Of a stretch of DNA of 64,000 nucleotides, positions 20,273 through 28,276 are shown piece after piece. Each line of letters begins with the position of its first letter. Positions within the stretch are counted from its first letter, which is position 1. The position numbers and the translations under genes were made by a program. The notes below the pieces were generated by a model, which saw nothing but the letters and a program-made list of their open reading frames with translations, did no database searches and had not been told where the DNA came from. The stretch is taken from positions 4,169,001 to 4,233,000 of the forward strand of contig NZ_CP025791.1 of assembly GCF_002886045.1 (NCBI RefSeq). Reading direction: 5' to 3'. Origin of the DNA: Flavivirga eckloniae (GTDB taxonomy: Bacteria > Bacteroidota > Bacteroidia > Flavobacteriales > Flavobacteriaceae).

Positions 20273-21376
20273 ATGGAAAGCAAATATAAAACACAAGAAG
20301 AAAAATACGAATATATATCCAAACAACATGGGGGCTATTATAGGCATAATTTTACCGATCACGCATACCTGTATAATTTATATTTTCCACCAAGGGAGGT
20401 TATTAACCATTTAAAGGATAATATTGATAATTTGGTTCTTAACTATCCAATGGCACAAAATGCACTTGCCGAACTTATTAGTGATATTATAGATCAACCA
20501 ACCGAAAGAATTGTTGTAGGGAATGGGGGCGCAGAAATTATAAAAATATTATCGGGACGTTTAGCTAAAAAAATAATTGTTCCCGTACCGTCTTTTAATG
20601 AATATGCGAATGCAGCACCAGAAGGACAAGCAGTGGAGTTTCCACTTGAATTTCCTTCTTTCCAACTCGATGTAGATAAATTTGCAGACGAGGCTATAAA
20701 AGTTGGTGCAGATATGGCTGTTGTGGTTACACCTAATAATCCTACGTCGATGTTAGTTCCAAAAAGCGATTTAATCCGACTGTCTGAAAAGCTAAGGAAA
20801 CACAATTGCATGCTTATTATCGATGAATCATTTCTTGATTTTGCCAATAACAAAGAGCAAATAAGTTTGGAGCAGGATATTGAGAAATATCCAAATATGG
20901 CTATTCTAAAAAGTATGAGTAAAGCCTATGGCATCTGTGGCCTTAGAATTGGGTATTTGTTAACGGCTAATTTAGATTTTTCTAAGTCTGTTCGTAATGG
21001 TGTTCATATTTGGAATATTAATGGATTTGCTGAAGAGTTTCTTCGAATACTTCCCCAATACAAACATGAATTTGAGGATAGTTGCAAAATAGTTAAAGCA
21101 GATAGAGATGTGTTTTATAAAAAGCTATGTGCTATTGATGGGATGCATGTTTTTAAACCAGATGCAAATTATATTTATTGTCGTTTACCCGATACAGCTT
21201 TAAGTGGGCCAGAAGTGACAAAACGACTTTTTATTGAGCATAATATTTATATAAAAGATAGTGTTGGAAAAACCCAACCTGATGCTGATAGATATGTTCG
21301 GATTGCTAGTCGTACTAATGAGGAAAATGCTAAACTTATTGAAGCGTTGAAGAATGTGATGTATGTAAAAGGTTAA
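20273..21376 (+). CDS. PLP-dependent class I/II aminotransferase-like enzyme
   Basis: A 367-residue fold-type I PLP enzyme resembling histidinol-phosphate aminotransferase and CobD. The PLP-binding Lys is in SMSKAYGICGLRIGY (about residue 221), the cofactor Asp in IIDESFLDFA, and VTPNNPTSMLV is the pyridine-ring region. Since the downstream gene is a CDP-alcohol transferase, it more likely makes or decarboxylates an amino-alcohol phosphate or phosphonate headgroup than histidine. Substrate is unknown. In some bacteria the cytidylyltransferase and a transaminase of this type are one fused protein. Confidence 0.78.
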   Translation: MESKYKTQEEKYEYISKQHGGYYRHNFTDHAYLYNLYFPPREVINHLKDNIDNLVLNYPMAQNALAELISDIIDQPTERIVVGNGGAEIIKILSGRLAKKIIVPVPSFNEYANAAPEGQAVEFPLEFPSFQLDVDKFADEAIKVGADMAVVVTPNNPTSMLVPKSDLIRLSEKLRKHNCMLIIDESFLDFANNKEQISLEQDIEKYPNMAILKSMSKAYGICGLRIGYLLTANLDFSKSVRNGVHIWNINGFAEEFLRILPQYKHEFEDSCKIVKADRDVFYKKLCAIDGMHVFKPDANYIYCRLPDTALSGPEVTKRLFIEHNIYIKDSVGKTQPDADRYVRIASRTNEENAKLIEALKNVMYVKG

Positions 21377-21380
21377 TAAG

Positions 21381-22037
21381 ATGAGTGAAAAAAAACAAGC
21401 GGGCATGCTTACTTTTGCCAAGGATTTGCCAAATATTTGTTCTCTACTAGGATTGTTCTGTACTGTATTAGCAATCTATTTTGCTATAAAAGGAAATTTT
21501 TCGGGAGCAATTATTGCCATGTTATGGGCCGCATTATTCGATTGGTATGATGGAATTATAGCACGTAAAATTAAAGGAAGAACTAAAGAACAAGGTGTGT
21601 TTGGAGGGCAACTCGACTCAATGATAGACATTGTAAGCTTTGGCGTTTTGCCTGCAATATTACTTTTAAGCTATGGAGATTATAATATATGGTTTATACC
21701 AGGTGCATTTGCAATTATTGCAGCTTGCGCCATTAGGCTGAGTTATTTTAATATTTATGGACTTATTGATAGTAAAACCTATATGGGACTTTCTGTTGAT
21801 AACAATGCACTCATCCTTGCTTTTGTTTTTTTATTCGAAAACCTCTTCCAACATGCTACCTTTTCGATACTTATTTATATCGTTATAATCATTCTAGCAG
21901 TCCTTAATTTATCCTCCATACCAACACCTAAATTTACAGGAAAGTGGATTTATGTTCTAATAGCCTATGTATTGGTTATGACAAGTTTTTTTGGATACCA
22001 ATTATGGAGCGTAGATGCAGCCCTGTTAATTAAATAA
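21381..22037 (+). CDS. CDP-alcohol phosphatidyltransferase
   Basis: A 218-residue integral membrane enzyme of the CDP-OH-P family with about six hydrophobic helices. The motif DGx2AR...Gx3Dx3D is present: WYDGIIARK, then GGQLDSMID. However, 12 residues lie between AR and G instead of the usual 8-9. The following DIVSFG segment is like phosphatidylserine synthases. It should join a CDP-activated partner to an alcohol in the membrane. With the two upstream genes it could add an unusual headgroup to a lipid or form a related phosphodiester. Confidence 0.85.
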   Translation: MSEKKQAGMLTFAKDLPNICSLLGLFCTVLAIYFAIKGNFSGAIIAMLWAALFDWYDGIIARKIKGRTKEQGVFGGQLDSMIDIVSFGVLPAILLLSYGDYNIWFIPGAFAIIAACAIRLSYFNIYGLIDSKTYMGLSVDNNALILAFVFLFENLFQHATFSILIYIVIIILAVLNLSSIPTPKFTGKWIYVLIAYVLVMTSFFGYQLWSVDAALLIK

Positions 22038-22100
22038 TCAGAATGTTCATCTCTTTTTTCGAATTGTGTTAATATTGGTAAATCCATTTAGTTTGTCGTA

Positions 22101-22334
22101 TTAATTCATTGAATTTGTCCAAACTAAAATAATTATGATTAACATAAATACACCTAAAATGTCAGGTAATCTGTTGATCAAGTTAATATATAGAGGAGTC
22201 TTTTTTTTAGAATTCGTTACAATAGACTTAAATATGCTTTTTAAGAAATCCGTAACTAGTGGAAACGTAAATTTTAACCATAAATATGATAAAACTAAAA
22301 CTATGGTAATGATTATTTTATTGCTTAAATCCAC
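22101..22334 (-). CDS. small two-helix membrane protein, unknown function
   Basis: A 77-residue frame starting at a GTG, with hydrophobic segments at residues 6-28 and about 57-74 and a basic KSIVTNSKKKTP loop between. The hydrophobic pattern supports this strand over the overlapping plus-strand frame. It lies against a palindromic element (22345-22474), like other single genes of this region. Function unknown. Confidence 0.5.
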   Translation of the reverse strand: MDLSNKIIITIVLVLSYLWLKFTFPLVTDFLKSIFKSIVTNSKKKTPLYINLINRLPDILGVFMLIIIILVWTNSMN

Positions 22335-22344
22335 TTATTTTTAA

Positions 22345-22474
22345 TAACGGTTTGTGTATGAGCAGTAGCGGGTTTTTCGCAACTGCTTTTCAGGTTACGA
22401 TATACTTTAATTTAACGAAAAAACGGTTTGGGTGTTAACCTAAACCGCTATTGCTTATAGGACAACGTGTTAGC
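22345..22474. repeat. ~130-nt imperfect palindrome, copy 2
   Basis: Starts TAACGGTTTGTGTATGAGC and ends ACAACGTGTTAGC. GAGCAGTAGCGG at the left pairs with CCGCTATTGCTT at the right. Same size and ends as the copy at 16447. Confidence 0.75.
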
Positions 22475-22495
22475 TGCTGGTTTTTGTCAATTTCA

Positions 22496-23410
22496 TTATA
22501 ATTTTCTGACAGGAACACATATGTCAACTTTAAAAGTCCCATTTTCAGGTTCTTCAGGATACAATTCGAAACAAGCTCTGTCATCTGGTTGATATCCGCT
22601 TGTCGGAAACCATTTTCCCATAAGCCAATCCCAAGCCTTTTGAAATTCATCGGCTTTTACTGTGAATCTTGCAACTACATATTTTCCTTTTTCAAGAACC
22701 ATTTTTCCAATCTCTCCATCAACAGAAGTATTTTCTGGAACGGTCAAACAAACACTTGTTCTTAATTTGTTTTTGTCAGCAACATTTACATCGTCGTGGT
22801 AAACAATGGCTGTTTGGAAATCTCCGTTGTCCAAAAGCCCTTTTGGTACAGCCCAAGCAAATAGTTTACTGAACAATCTTTCAAATAATTCGGCATCTCC
22901 TTGATAAGGCCCAATATGTCTTAAATAAACCACAGGGATGTTTGGTAATTCTTTTATTTCAATGCTTTCGTTGTTTTTCATATCTACTTTCCATTTAATT
23001 GATTTCGTTTGATTACAAATGTAAATGGAAGGTGTTTTAATAGCTTTATCCGTAATGCTATTCACTTTATCCAAATTGCTATTTTTCGTTCGGAACGAAG
23101 TAGCAGATTCTTTGAAATTGGACTTGAAGTTTTTTGAAAACACAGGCAAACTTTTAAATCCGCATTTAAAAGCTATTTCAGAAATTGAGTCGTTTCCGTG
23201 AATTAAGAGTGATGCAGCTTTTTCTAACCGGAGTCGAAGAATCAATTGAAATGGTGTTTCACCGGTGATGCCTTGAAATATTCTGCTGAAATGAAATTTT
23301 GAGAAGTTGGAAACCTTTGCCAATTCGTTCAATGAAAAATCATTGTCCAAATTCTTTTCAATATGGTCAATTACATTGTTTATTCTGTATTTGTACTCAT
23401 TGTCAATCAT
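22496..23410 (-). CDS. AraC-family regulator with GyrI-like effector domain
   Basis: A 304-residue Rob-like regulator. The N-terminal AraC HTH (about 1-105) has FSKFHFSRIFQGITGETPFQ. The C-terminal GyrI/Bacterial_transcription activator effector-binding domain (about 150-304) has LPNIPVVYLRHIGPYQG and the ending EEPENGTFKVDICVPVRK. Such proteins respond to small, often lipophilic, ligands. The start at 23410 (MIDNEYKYR) is preferred over 23431, because the longer version would begin inside a half palindrome (CTAACGG at 23432). Confidence 0.87.
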   Translation of the reverse strand: MIDNEYKYRINNVIDHIEKNLDNDFSLNELAKVSNFSKFHFSRIFQGITGETPFQLILRLRLEKAASLLIHGNDSISEIAFKCGFKSLPVFSKNFKSNFKESATSFRTKNSNLDKVNSITDKAIKTPSIYICNQTKSIKWKVDMKNNESIEIKELPNIPVVYLRHIGPYQGDAELFERLFSKLFAWAVPKGLLDNGDFQTAIVYHDDVNVADKNKLRTSVCLTVPENTSVDGEIGKMVLEKGKYVVARFTVKADEFQKAWDWLMGKWFPTSGYQPDDRACFELYPEEPENGTFKVDICVPVRKL

Positions 23411-23465
23411 TGAGTTCGTTCCAATTTGCATCTAACGGCAGTCTGTCTCAAAATTACCTTTAATT

Positions 23466-23762
23466 TTATTTAAATATATGCAATTTTAGATATTTTGGAT
23501 GATGACACCAGAATAATAGGATTTTATTAAAACAGCTAATATTATAAGATAGTATGGTTTTGATCTTATTTAAAGGATTACAAAGTGTTTTGAGATCTAT
23601 TTTTGGGTGTTTTAGTTTGTTTTTTGGCTTCCATCCTAGGTTGATTAACCTTTTTAAGTTGTATGCCAATGCGATAAAGCCAAAGTCGGCACTAGCGGAT
23701 CGGATTTTATACCAGTTACCATTAGAAGTTAGCGTCTGTTTTTCAGGGCAGGTGATAAGCAC
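23466..23762 (-). pseudogene. transposase C-terminal remnant (IS1182/IS5-like)
   Basis: The minus-strand frame reads SNGNWYKIRSASADFGFIAL then AYNLKRLINLG, resembling the C-terminal end of DDE transposases (FA-x-AYNL-type helix). Two in-frame stops precede the frame just upstream and there is no catalytic part. It is therefore a fragment of an insertion sequence, not an active element. The family assignment is from the short motif only. A plus-strand frame over the same bases is considered an antisense shadow. Confidence 0.45.
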
Positions 23763-23925
23763 TCTAGTTTTAGTTTATTACTGAGCTAAATATAAAAATT
23801 TTGTTTTTACCTTTTCTACTATAAACACCAAATTTTATATTTAGCGGACTTTGTAAATATGCACAGAACTTTCGGTTTAGCACAATTGTCCTATGTTTTT
23901 TAACATTGTTGGCAACTAGCTTTAT

Positions 23926-24366
23926 TCAGATTTTCCAAATGAACCTTTCTTTTGTTTTAGAATCAGCTCCTAATTTTTTATAAAAGTCAATTGCTTTTTT
24001 ATTAAAATCAGGTGTTTGCCATTGAATTTCTGAACAATTTATAGATTTTGCATACTTTCTTATTTTCTCCATAATTTGTGTTCCTATGCCTTTTCCTCTA
24101 GTTTTTTCATTTAAATACAAACAATCTAAATAGATATAATAATTTGCATTCCAAGTAGAAAACTGTTTCATAAAGGTTGTGTAACCAACAATTTCATTAT
24201 TCAGTTCTACAACTAAACATTCTACAATATCAGTATTGAAAATATAATTGTTTAATCGGTTTAGGTTATCATCACTTAAAGCGCTTGCCTTTTCAAATGT
24301 GGCGTGCGCTTTAATTAATTTTTTAATAGCCTCGAAGTCTCTTTTTTCTGCAATTCTTATTGTCAT
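23926..24366 (-). CDS. GNAT-family N-acetyltransferase
   Basis: A 146-residue acyl-CoA-dependent acetyltransferase. Motif A with the acetyl-CoA pyrophosphate loop is LYLNEKTRGKGIGTQIMEKI (about residues 83-102), and DFNKKAIDFYKKLGAD is motif B. Related to spermidine/diamine or small-molecule acetyltransferases; substrate unknown. It follows the rhodanese gene by 11 nt and is probably co-transcribed. A half palindrome (GTTGGCAAC, 23908-23916) lies just beyond its 3' end. Confidence 0.85.
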   Translation of the reverse strand: MTIRIAEKRDFEAIKKLIKAHATFEKASALSDDNLNRLNNYIFNTDIVECLVVELNNEIVGYTTFMKQFSTWNANYYIYLDCLYLNEKTRGKGIGTQIMEKIRKYAKSINCSEIQWQTPDFNKKAIDFYKKLGADSKTKERFIWKI

Positions 24367-24377
24367 AAATTATCAAT

Positions 24378-24770
24378 TTAACAAGCACATTCAAACATAG
24401 AGCCTTTGGTAGAATTTGTTCCTTCGGTTGCATAGCCGTCAAATTTCCACCATTCAATTCCGCCCATAAGCTCTTTTACTTTAAAGCCCAATTTAACCAT
24501 TTTTAACGCACCTTTTGTTGAAGCGTTACAACCAATACCGTCACAGTAAGTAACATATGTTTTTGATTTGTCAAGATGCTTTGTCGTTTCTTCGTTCATT
24601 TCTCTGTGCGGAATGTTAATTGCAGTTGGAATATGTTCTTTATCAAATCCAAAGGCCTGTCGTGCATCCAATGCAATATAATCTGTGCTGTTTTCAAAAC
24701 CATCATATAAATCTGAAGGATCCATTTCGTAAGCTAATTTGTTTTTGTAAAATTTAATTTGTTCGTTCAT
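24378..24770 (-). CDS. rhodanese-like sulfurtransferase
   Basis: A single rhodanese domain of 130 aa starting at MNEQIKFYKNK (nine extra codons upstream are possible). The substrate-recognition loop IALDARQAFGFDKEHIPTA and active-site segment VTYCDGIGCNASTKGA are visible. The catalytic Cys is probably the one in GIGCNAS, followed by a Lys. The family transfers sulfur to thiophilic acceptors. Divergent from a LysR regulator (135 nt apart), which likely controls this gene and the acetyltransferase. Confidence 0.85.
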   Translation of the reverse strand: MNEQIKFYKNKLAYEMDPSDLYDGFENSTDYIALDARQAFGFDKEHIPTAINIPHREMNEETTKHLDKSKTYVTYCDGIGCNASTKGALKMVKLGFKVKELMGGIEWWKFDGYATEGTNSTKGSMFECAC

Positions 24771-24905
24771 AATTTTTATGATTTTAATTTGATACAAACC
24801 TAATGATACTGATTGTTTGGAAATAGTATTGAAATTGAATGATTCTAATTTATAAATGAAAATATTTCAAATTCAGCTTTATCATATTGTTGTAATTTTG
24901 AAACT

Positions 24906-25796
24906 ATGGAAATCAAATATTTTAGACTTATAAAAACAATTGCAGAAGAAGGTAGCATTGCTAATTCATCAGATAAATTATTTCTAACTCAATCAGCTTT
25001 AAGTCATCAATTAAAAGATTTAGAGGGGCAACTTGGATTTAAGGTTTTTCATAGAACTAGAAACAAATGGGTTTTAACTGAAGAGGGTAAAGAACTCAAC
25101 AAACTTGGTTGTGAAATATTGAATAGTTTAGAAAAGGGATTTGATACCATTAAGAGAATAAGAAAAGGTTCTATTGGTAATATAAAAGTAAGTACAGAGT
25201 GCTATTCGTTTTATCAAGGTTTGCCTAATTTTATTCAAAAAATGGGTTTATTGTATCCCAAAATTAACCTAGAACTAATTTTAGAAGCCACACATCAACC
25301 AATTTCAAAGTTATTGTCTAATGATATTGATATCGCTATTGTAACCTCAAAACCTGAAAATAGTCTATTATCAAGCATAGAAATTTTTGAAGATGAAATT
25401 TATGCAATTATGCATAAAGAAAATACTTTAAGTGATTTAGAATTTTTAGATGTAAGTGATTTTGCAGAGGCACATTTAATAATACATTCTTTTCCATTAG
25501 AAACCGTTTCTGTCTACGAACATTTTCTAAAACCAAACAAGATAATTCCTTCTAAAATTTCTGCTATTCCGTTAACAGAAGTTGCTTTAGAAATGATTGG
25601 TGCAAATTTTGGGATAATGTGTATGCCAAAATGGGCACTAAAATCTTTTAAACTTCCAGAGGAATTGATTTATAAAAAAATTGGAAAAAGCGGATTAAAG
25701 AGAAATCATTTTTTAGTTATTCGCTCTGCTGATAAATCTAAAAAGTATATTCAAGATTTCATTTCAAACTTTACAGACGAATTTTCAATGGTGTAG
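24906..25796 (+). CDS. LysR-family transcriptional regulator
   Basis: A 296-residue LTTR. The N-terminal winged HTH (about 1-65) shows the usual GSIANSSDKLFLTQSALSHQ and LEGQLGFKVFHRTRNKWVLT. The rest is the periplasmic-binding-like effector domain. Placed divergently from the rhodanese and acetyltransferase genes, which are the expected targets with a small sulfur- or amine-related inducer. A full palindromic element follows 17 nt after its stop. Confidence 0.92.
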   Translation: MEIKYFRLIKTIAEEGSIANSSDKLFLTQSALSHQLKDLEGQLGFKVFHRTRNKWVLTEEGKELNKLGCEILNSLEKGFDTIKRIRKGSIGNIKVSTECYSFYQGLPNFIQKMGLLYPKINLELILEATHQPISKLLSNDIDIAIVTSKPENSLLSSIEIFEDEIYAIMHKENTLSDLEFLDVSDFAEAHLIIHSFPLETVSVYEHFLKPNKIIPSKISAIPLTEVALEMIGANFGIMCMPKWALKSFKLPEELIYKKIGKSGLKRNHFLVIRSADKSKKYIQDFISNFTDEFSMV

Positions 25797-25813
25797 AGTT
25801 TTTAGCTTGTTGC

Positions 25814-25943
25814 TAACGGTTTGTGTAAGGATAATTACGTGATTAAGCAACTAACTTACTAAAAATAGATTGAACCAAAGGAAAATCCGCAAGATTTTCC
25901 GAGTAGGCTAGAACCAAGCAATTGTTTTTTACATTTTGTTACC
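25814..25943. repeat. ~130-nt imperfect palindrome, copy 3
   Basis: Begins TAACGGTTTGTGTAAGG after TTGC and ends TTGTTACCTGCTGG, the same outer sequence as copies 1 and 2. Its arms are more diverged. It also contains an internal perfect stem GGAAAATC/GATTTTCC. Confidence 0.65.
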
Positions 25944-25952
25944 TGCTGGTTT

Positions 25953-26417
25953 TTAATCCGCTGGCAAATATCCGTTTTCAAATTTATTTATTAATTCCGT
26001 TGTTTTGTCAAACGCTTTTTTAGTCACGTCAACAATTACAATTTGGTTGATTTTAGTTTCGGAATTGAAAGTCAGATTTAGTCCAAACCAAATTCCATTT
26101 TCAAAATCCTCATATCTAACCGTCATAATATGATGTTTTGGTAAAAAGTGGTCGTCAATATCAATATCTCGGAACACAATTTCCTCGTCAGCTATATTAT
26201 GAATTAGATCGGCTTGTTTTCCAACTCCGCATATATAACCAACATTTCGGTCAATCGATTTTCTGATTATTTCTTCAAAATAATTCGTTTTCTTTTCGTT
26301 AGCTATTAAAATCAGACACCAATTGTCATTCGGAAAATCCGAAATCCAATTCTTTTCAGTATCAAATTCTACAAATTTTATTGCTCTATTTGTTATGTTT
26401 GTTTTGATCTTTTTCAA
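25953..26417 (-). CDS. hypothetical protein, 154 aa
   Basis: Not recognised. A soluble alpha/beta-looking protein with no signal or membrane segment. The start is a TTG (MKKIKTNITNRAIKF), since no ATG lies near. It is enclosed by palindromic element copy 3 on one side and a half element (TAACGGTTTGTGG at 26426) on the other, so it forms a one-gene cassette-like unit. Could be an immunity- or stress-type accessory protein, but nothing in the sequence shows it. Confidence 0.6.
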   Translation of the reverse strand: MKKIKTNITNRAIKFVEFDTEKNWISDFPNDNWCLILIANEKKTNYFEEIIRKSIDRNVGYICGVGKQADLIHNIADEEIVFRDIDIDDHFLPKHHIMTVRYEDFENGIWFGLNLTFNSETKINQIVIVDVTKKAFDKTTELINKFENGYLPAD

Positions 26418-26670
26418 CTTGCAAGTAACGGTTTGTGGATGAAATGTAGCGTGTAAAAAGACACTAACTTTTCGATTAATACAGAACTGAATATTTTATA
26501 TTTTTTCACTTTGATTAAAGCGTATTGGTGATATAATTTAGTTTCTCCATTGTTTTTGATTACAGAATGAGTTTCGTATTCTTTTGGGATTCCTTTATAG
26601 TTTTTAAGTGGGGGCTTTTAAATTGTTGTTGTAATGGCTTTATTAATAACGTTTAAACACTAAGTTTTTT

Positions 26671-27240
26671 TCATTCATTTGTAACGCTGAACTTAATCTT
26701 GAACGCTCCATTCTCAACATCAACAAATGTAGATTCATCCTTAAAGTGACCAAATCCAGTTCCTGTTAGAAAAAACCGACCTGAAAATTCACCTGTTATA
26801 AAGTTGTCTGTAACCTCTGTAATTGTCAAATTTAACCCATCGGTAGTTGAGCCAATGAATTTACAACCTGAATCTATTCCTCCACATCTTTGATCTTCAA
26901 TTGCAAGGTTATTATCCCAAGCTATGTCTGCACTGTTATTTGTCCAATTGGAATAGGGAAGAGAAGCCTGTATTATATCCAAGTCGTGAATTCTAACCGA
27001 CCAATAGCCACCAGAAGTAAGCTGATCCTTGTTTTTATATGCTTGTAGCCATGTTTCTTTTGACTCGCTGAAAAATGTGTTCGAGACATTTGTATCCTTG
27101 AGATTTATTTGTTGGTAATTTTCAAGTTTTGAATTGACAATACCTTGAATATATGTTTCATGAACGATTGGATTTTGATCATTATCATTTGAACATGACA
27201 TGAAGATAAGAATAAAAGTAATGCGAATAAAATGTTTCAT
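26671..27240 (-). CDS. secreted lipoprotein, unknown function
   Basis: A 189-residue protein with a lipoprotein signal (MKHFIRITFILIFMSCS; lipobox Cys16) followed by an acidic stretch (SNDNDQ), as in surface-exposed Bacteroidota lipoproteins. The mature part is beta-rich (NLTITEVTDNFITGEFSGRF), like small calycin-type or DUF-type extracytoplasmic proteins. No catalytic motif seen. Probably a single transcription unit. Confidence 0.75.
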   Translation of the reverse strand: MKHFIRITFILIFMSCSNDNDQNPIVHETYIQGIVNSKLENYQQINLKDTNVSNTFFSESKETWLQAYKNKDQLTSGGYWSVRIHDLDIIQASLPYSNWTNNSADIAWDNNLAIEDQRCGGIDSGCKFIGSTTDGLNLTITEVTDNFITGEFSGRFFLTGTGFGHFKDESTFVDVENGAFKIKFSVTNE

Positions 27241-27346
27241 GGTTTAATAGGTTTAGATTGTAATTATTTTCTTAGTAGATACCATTATGGTTGAGAGGTT
27301 GCGTAAACTTAATGTTAACAATTAGATGAATGGACTTTTGTGGAGT

Positions 27347-27526
27347 TTAATGAATCTCTTTAATATCTTCACTTTCAGTATCATCATTTTTCTTTTCAAT
27401 AAGCTCAATAGTATATTTAGGTAGATTGTCCTTTTTATAAAAAACCATGGGCACAGGTAGTACAGAAGCCAAAGCAATTATGAATATTAAAGCGAAAAGC
27501 CTTAATGTTTTTTTTAAAGTCTTCAT
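27347..27526 (-). CDS. small membrane protein, 59 aa
   Basis: ATG at 27526 to TAA at 27347. The protein starts MKTLKKTLRLFALIFIIALA, a strongly hydrophobic helix after a basic start, continues with SVLPVPMVFYKKDN and ends with a charged tail. The pattern (basic N-terminus, one helix, charged C-terminus) and the coherent frame support a real short gene of a type common and uncharacterised in flavobacteria. Function unknown. Confidence 0.55.
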   Translation of the reverse strand: MKTLKKTLRLFALIFIIALASVLPVPMVFYKKDNLPKYTIELIEKKNDDTESEDIKEIH

Positions 27527-27638
27527 AATAGAATAGTAGTGGTAACATCAATAAAGATGTTATCGGTTAAAAAATAAGTTGAAATATTACCAGAATAATG
27601 GTAATTAACGTGAATCTTGCTTAAGAATTCAAGGTGTT

Positions 27639-27783
27639 CCTCCTTTTTAAAAAGGGAGGTGGATCCCGATGAAATCGGGATTCGGAGGGTTATATTTGTT
27701 TGTTATTTTTAATAAAACTCCTCTTTCTTCCAATTTTTATCAAAATCGAAATTCATTCTCCTCTTTAAATTAAAGAGGAGAGC
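27639..27783. repeat. cluster of three perfect inverted repeats
   Basis: CCTCCTTTTTAAAAAGGGAGG (near-perfect palindrome, 27639-27659) is followed by ATCCCGAT/ATCGGGAT (27663-27681). A third palindrome with arms CTCCTCTTTAA/TTAAAGAGGAG lies at 27761-27783. This CTCC...GGAG type recalls spacer repeats around small mobile elements in Bacteroidota. No gene lies between them. Confidence 0.6.
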
Positions 27784-27878
27784 ACAGTGACAATAAAAAA
27801 ATAGTTCTGAAACAAGTCTGGGACACACACAGACATAAATTCTCTTATCCAAGATTCGCGTTAATTAGTATAGAATGA

Positions 27879-28259
27879 CTATTCTAAGAAGGTACTTTTA
27901 GAATTGGTTGAGTGTGCACGAGCTATGAGATTTTGCTTAAGAAGAGTATCGTAGTCTTCAAACTCTAATATGTTTTTCTTTTGAGATTTTAAAGTAATGG
28001 TAAAGTTAAAGGTATGAATGTTTAATAGCGATTTAAAACTAAAAACAATATACTCGTTGAATACTACTTTATGAACCCTTTTAGAGGAAGTCTTGTATGT
28101 CTTGGTGTTAGATTCGTTACGATTATGTTTGCTAACAACAAGCTCTGTTTGAGGTTTCTCGTAATTAGAAGAAATACCAGTAAATCCCGAAAATGATACT
28201 AATGAAATTAGTAAAACGAGACAACTGAATATATTTGGTATTCTTTTTAAATACGACAT
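27879..28259 (-). CDS. hypothetical exported protein, 126 aa
   Basis: A 126-residue protein with an N-terminal hydrophobic segment (IFSCLVLLISLVSFSGFTG, about 9-27), probably a signal peptide. The basic, low-complexity mature part is not recognised. It lies 17 nt downstream of the TonB receptor gene and is probably co-transcribed with it, so it may be an accessory of that uptake/signalling system. Nothing more can be said from sequence. Confidence 0.55.
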   Translation of the reverse strand: MSYLKRIPNIFSCLVLLISLVSFSGFTGISSNYEKPQTELVVSKHNRNESNTKTYKTSSKRVHKVVFNEYIVFSFKSLLNIHTFNFTITLKSQKKNILEFEDYDTLLKQNLIARAHSTNSKSTFLE

Positions 28260-28276
28260 ATAACAAAGATAGGAAT

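Noticed and set aside
22135-22344. Plus-strand ORF opposite the small membrane protein
   Set aside because: It has no coherent hydrophobic or domain pattern, whereas the minus strand gives two clean membrane helices.
23554-23784. Plus-strand ORF over the transposase remnant
   Set aside because: It is antisense to the recognisable transposase-like tail.
16447-25943. Calling the palindromic elements true integron attC sites
   Set aside because: The ends read GTTAGC/GTTACC rather than the GTTRRRY core, genes lie in both orientations, and no tyrosine integrase of the IntI type is in the window.
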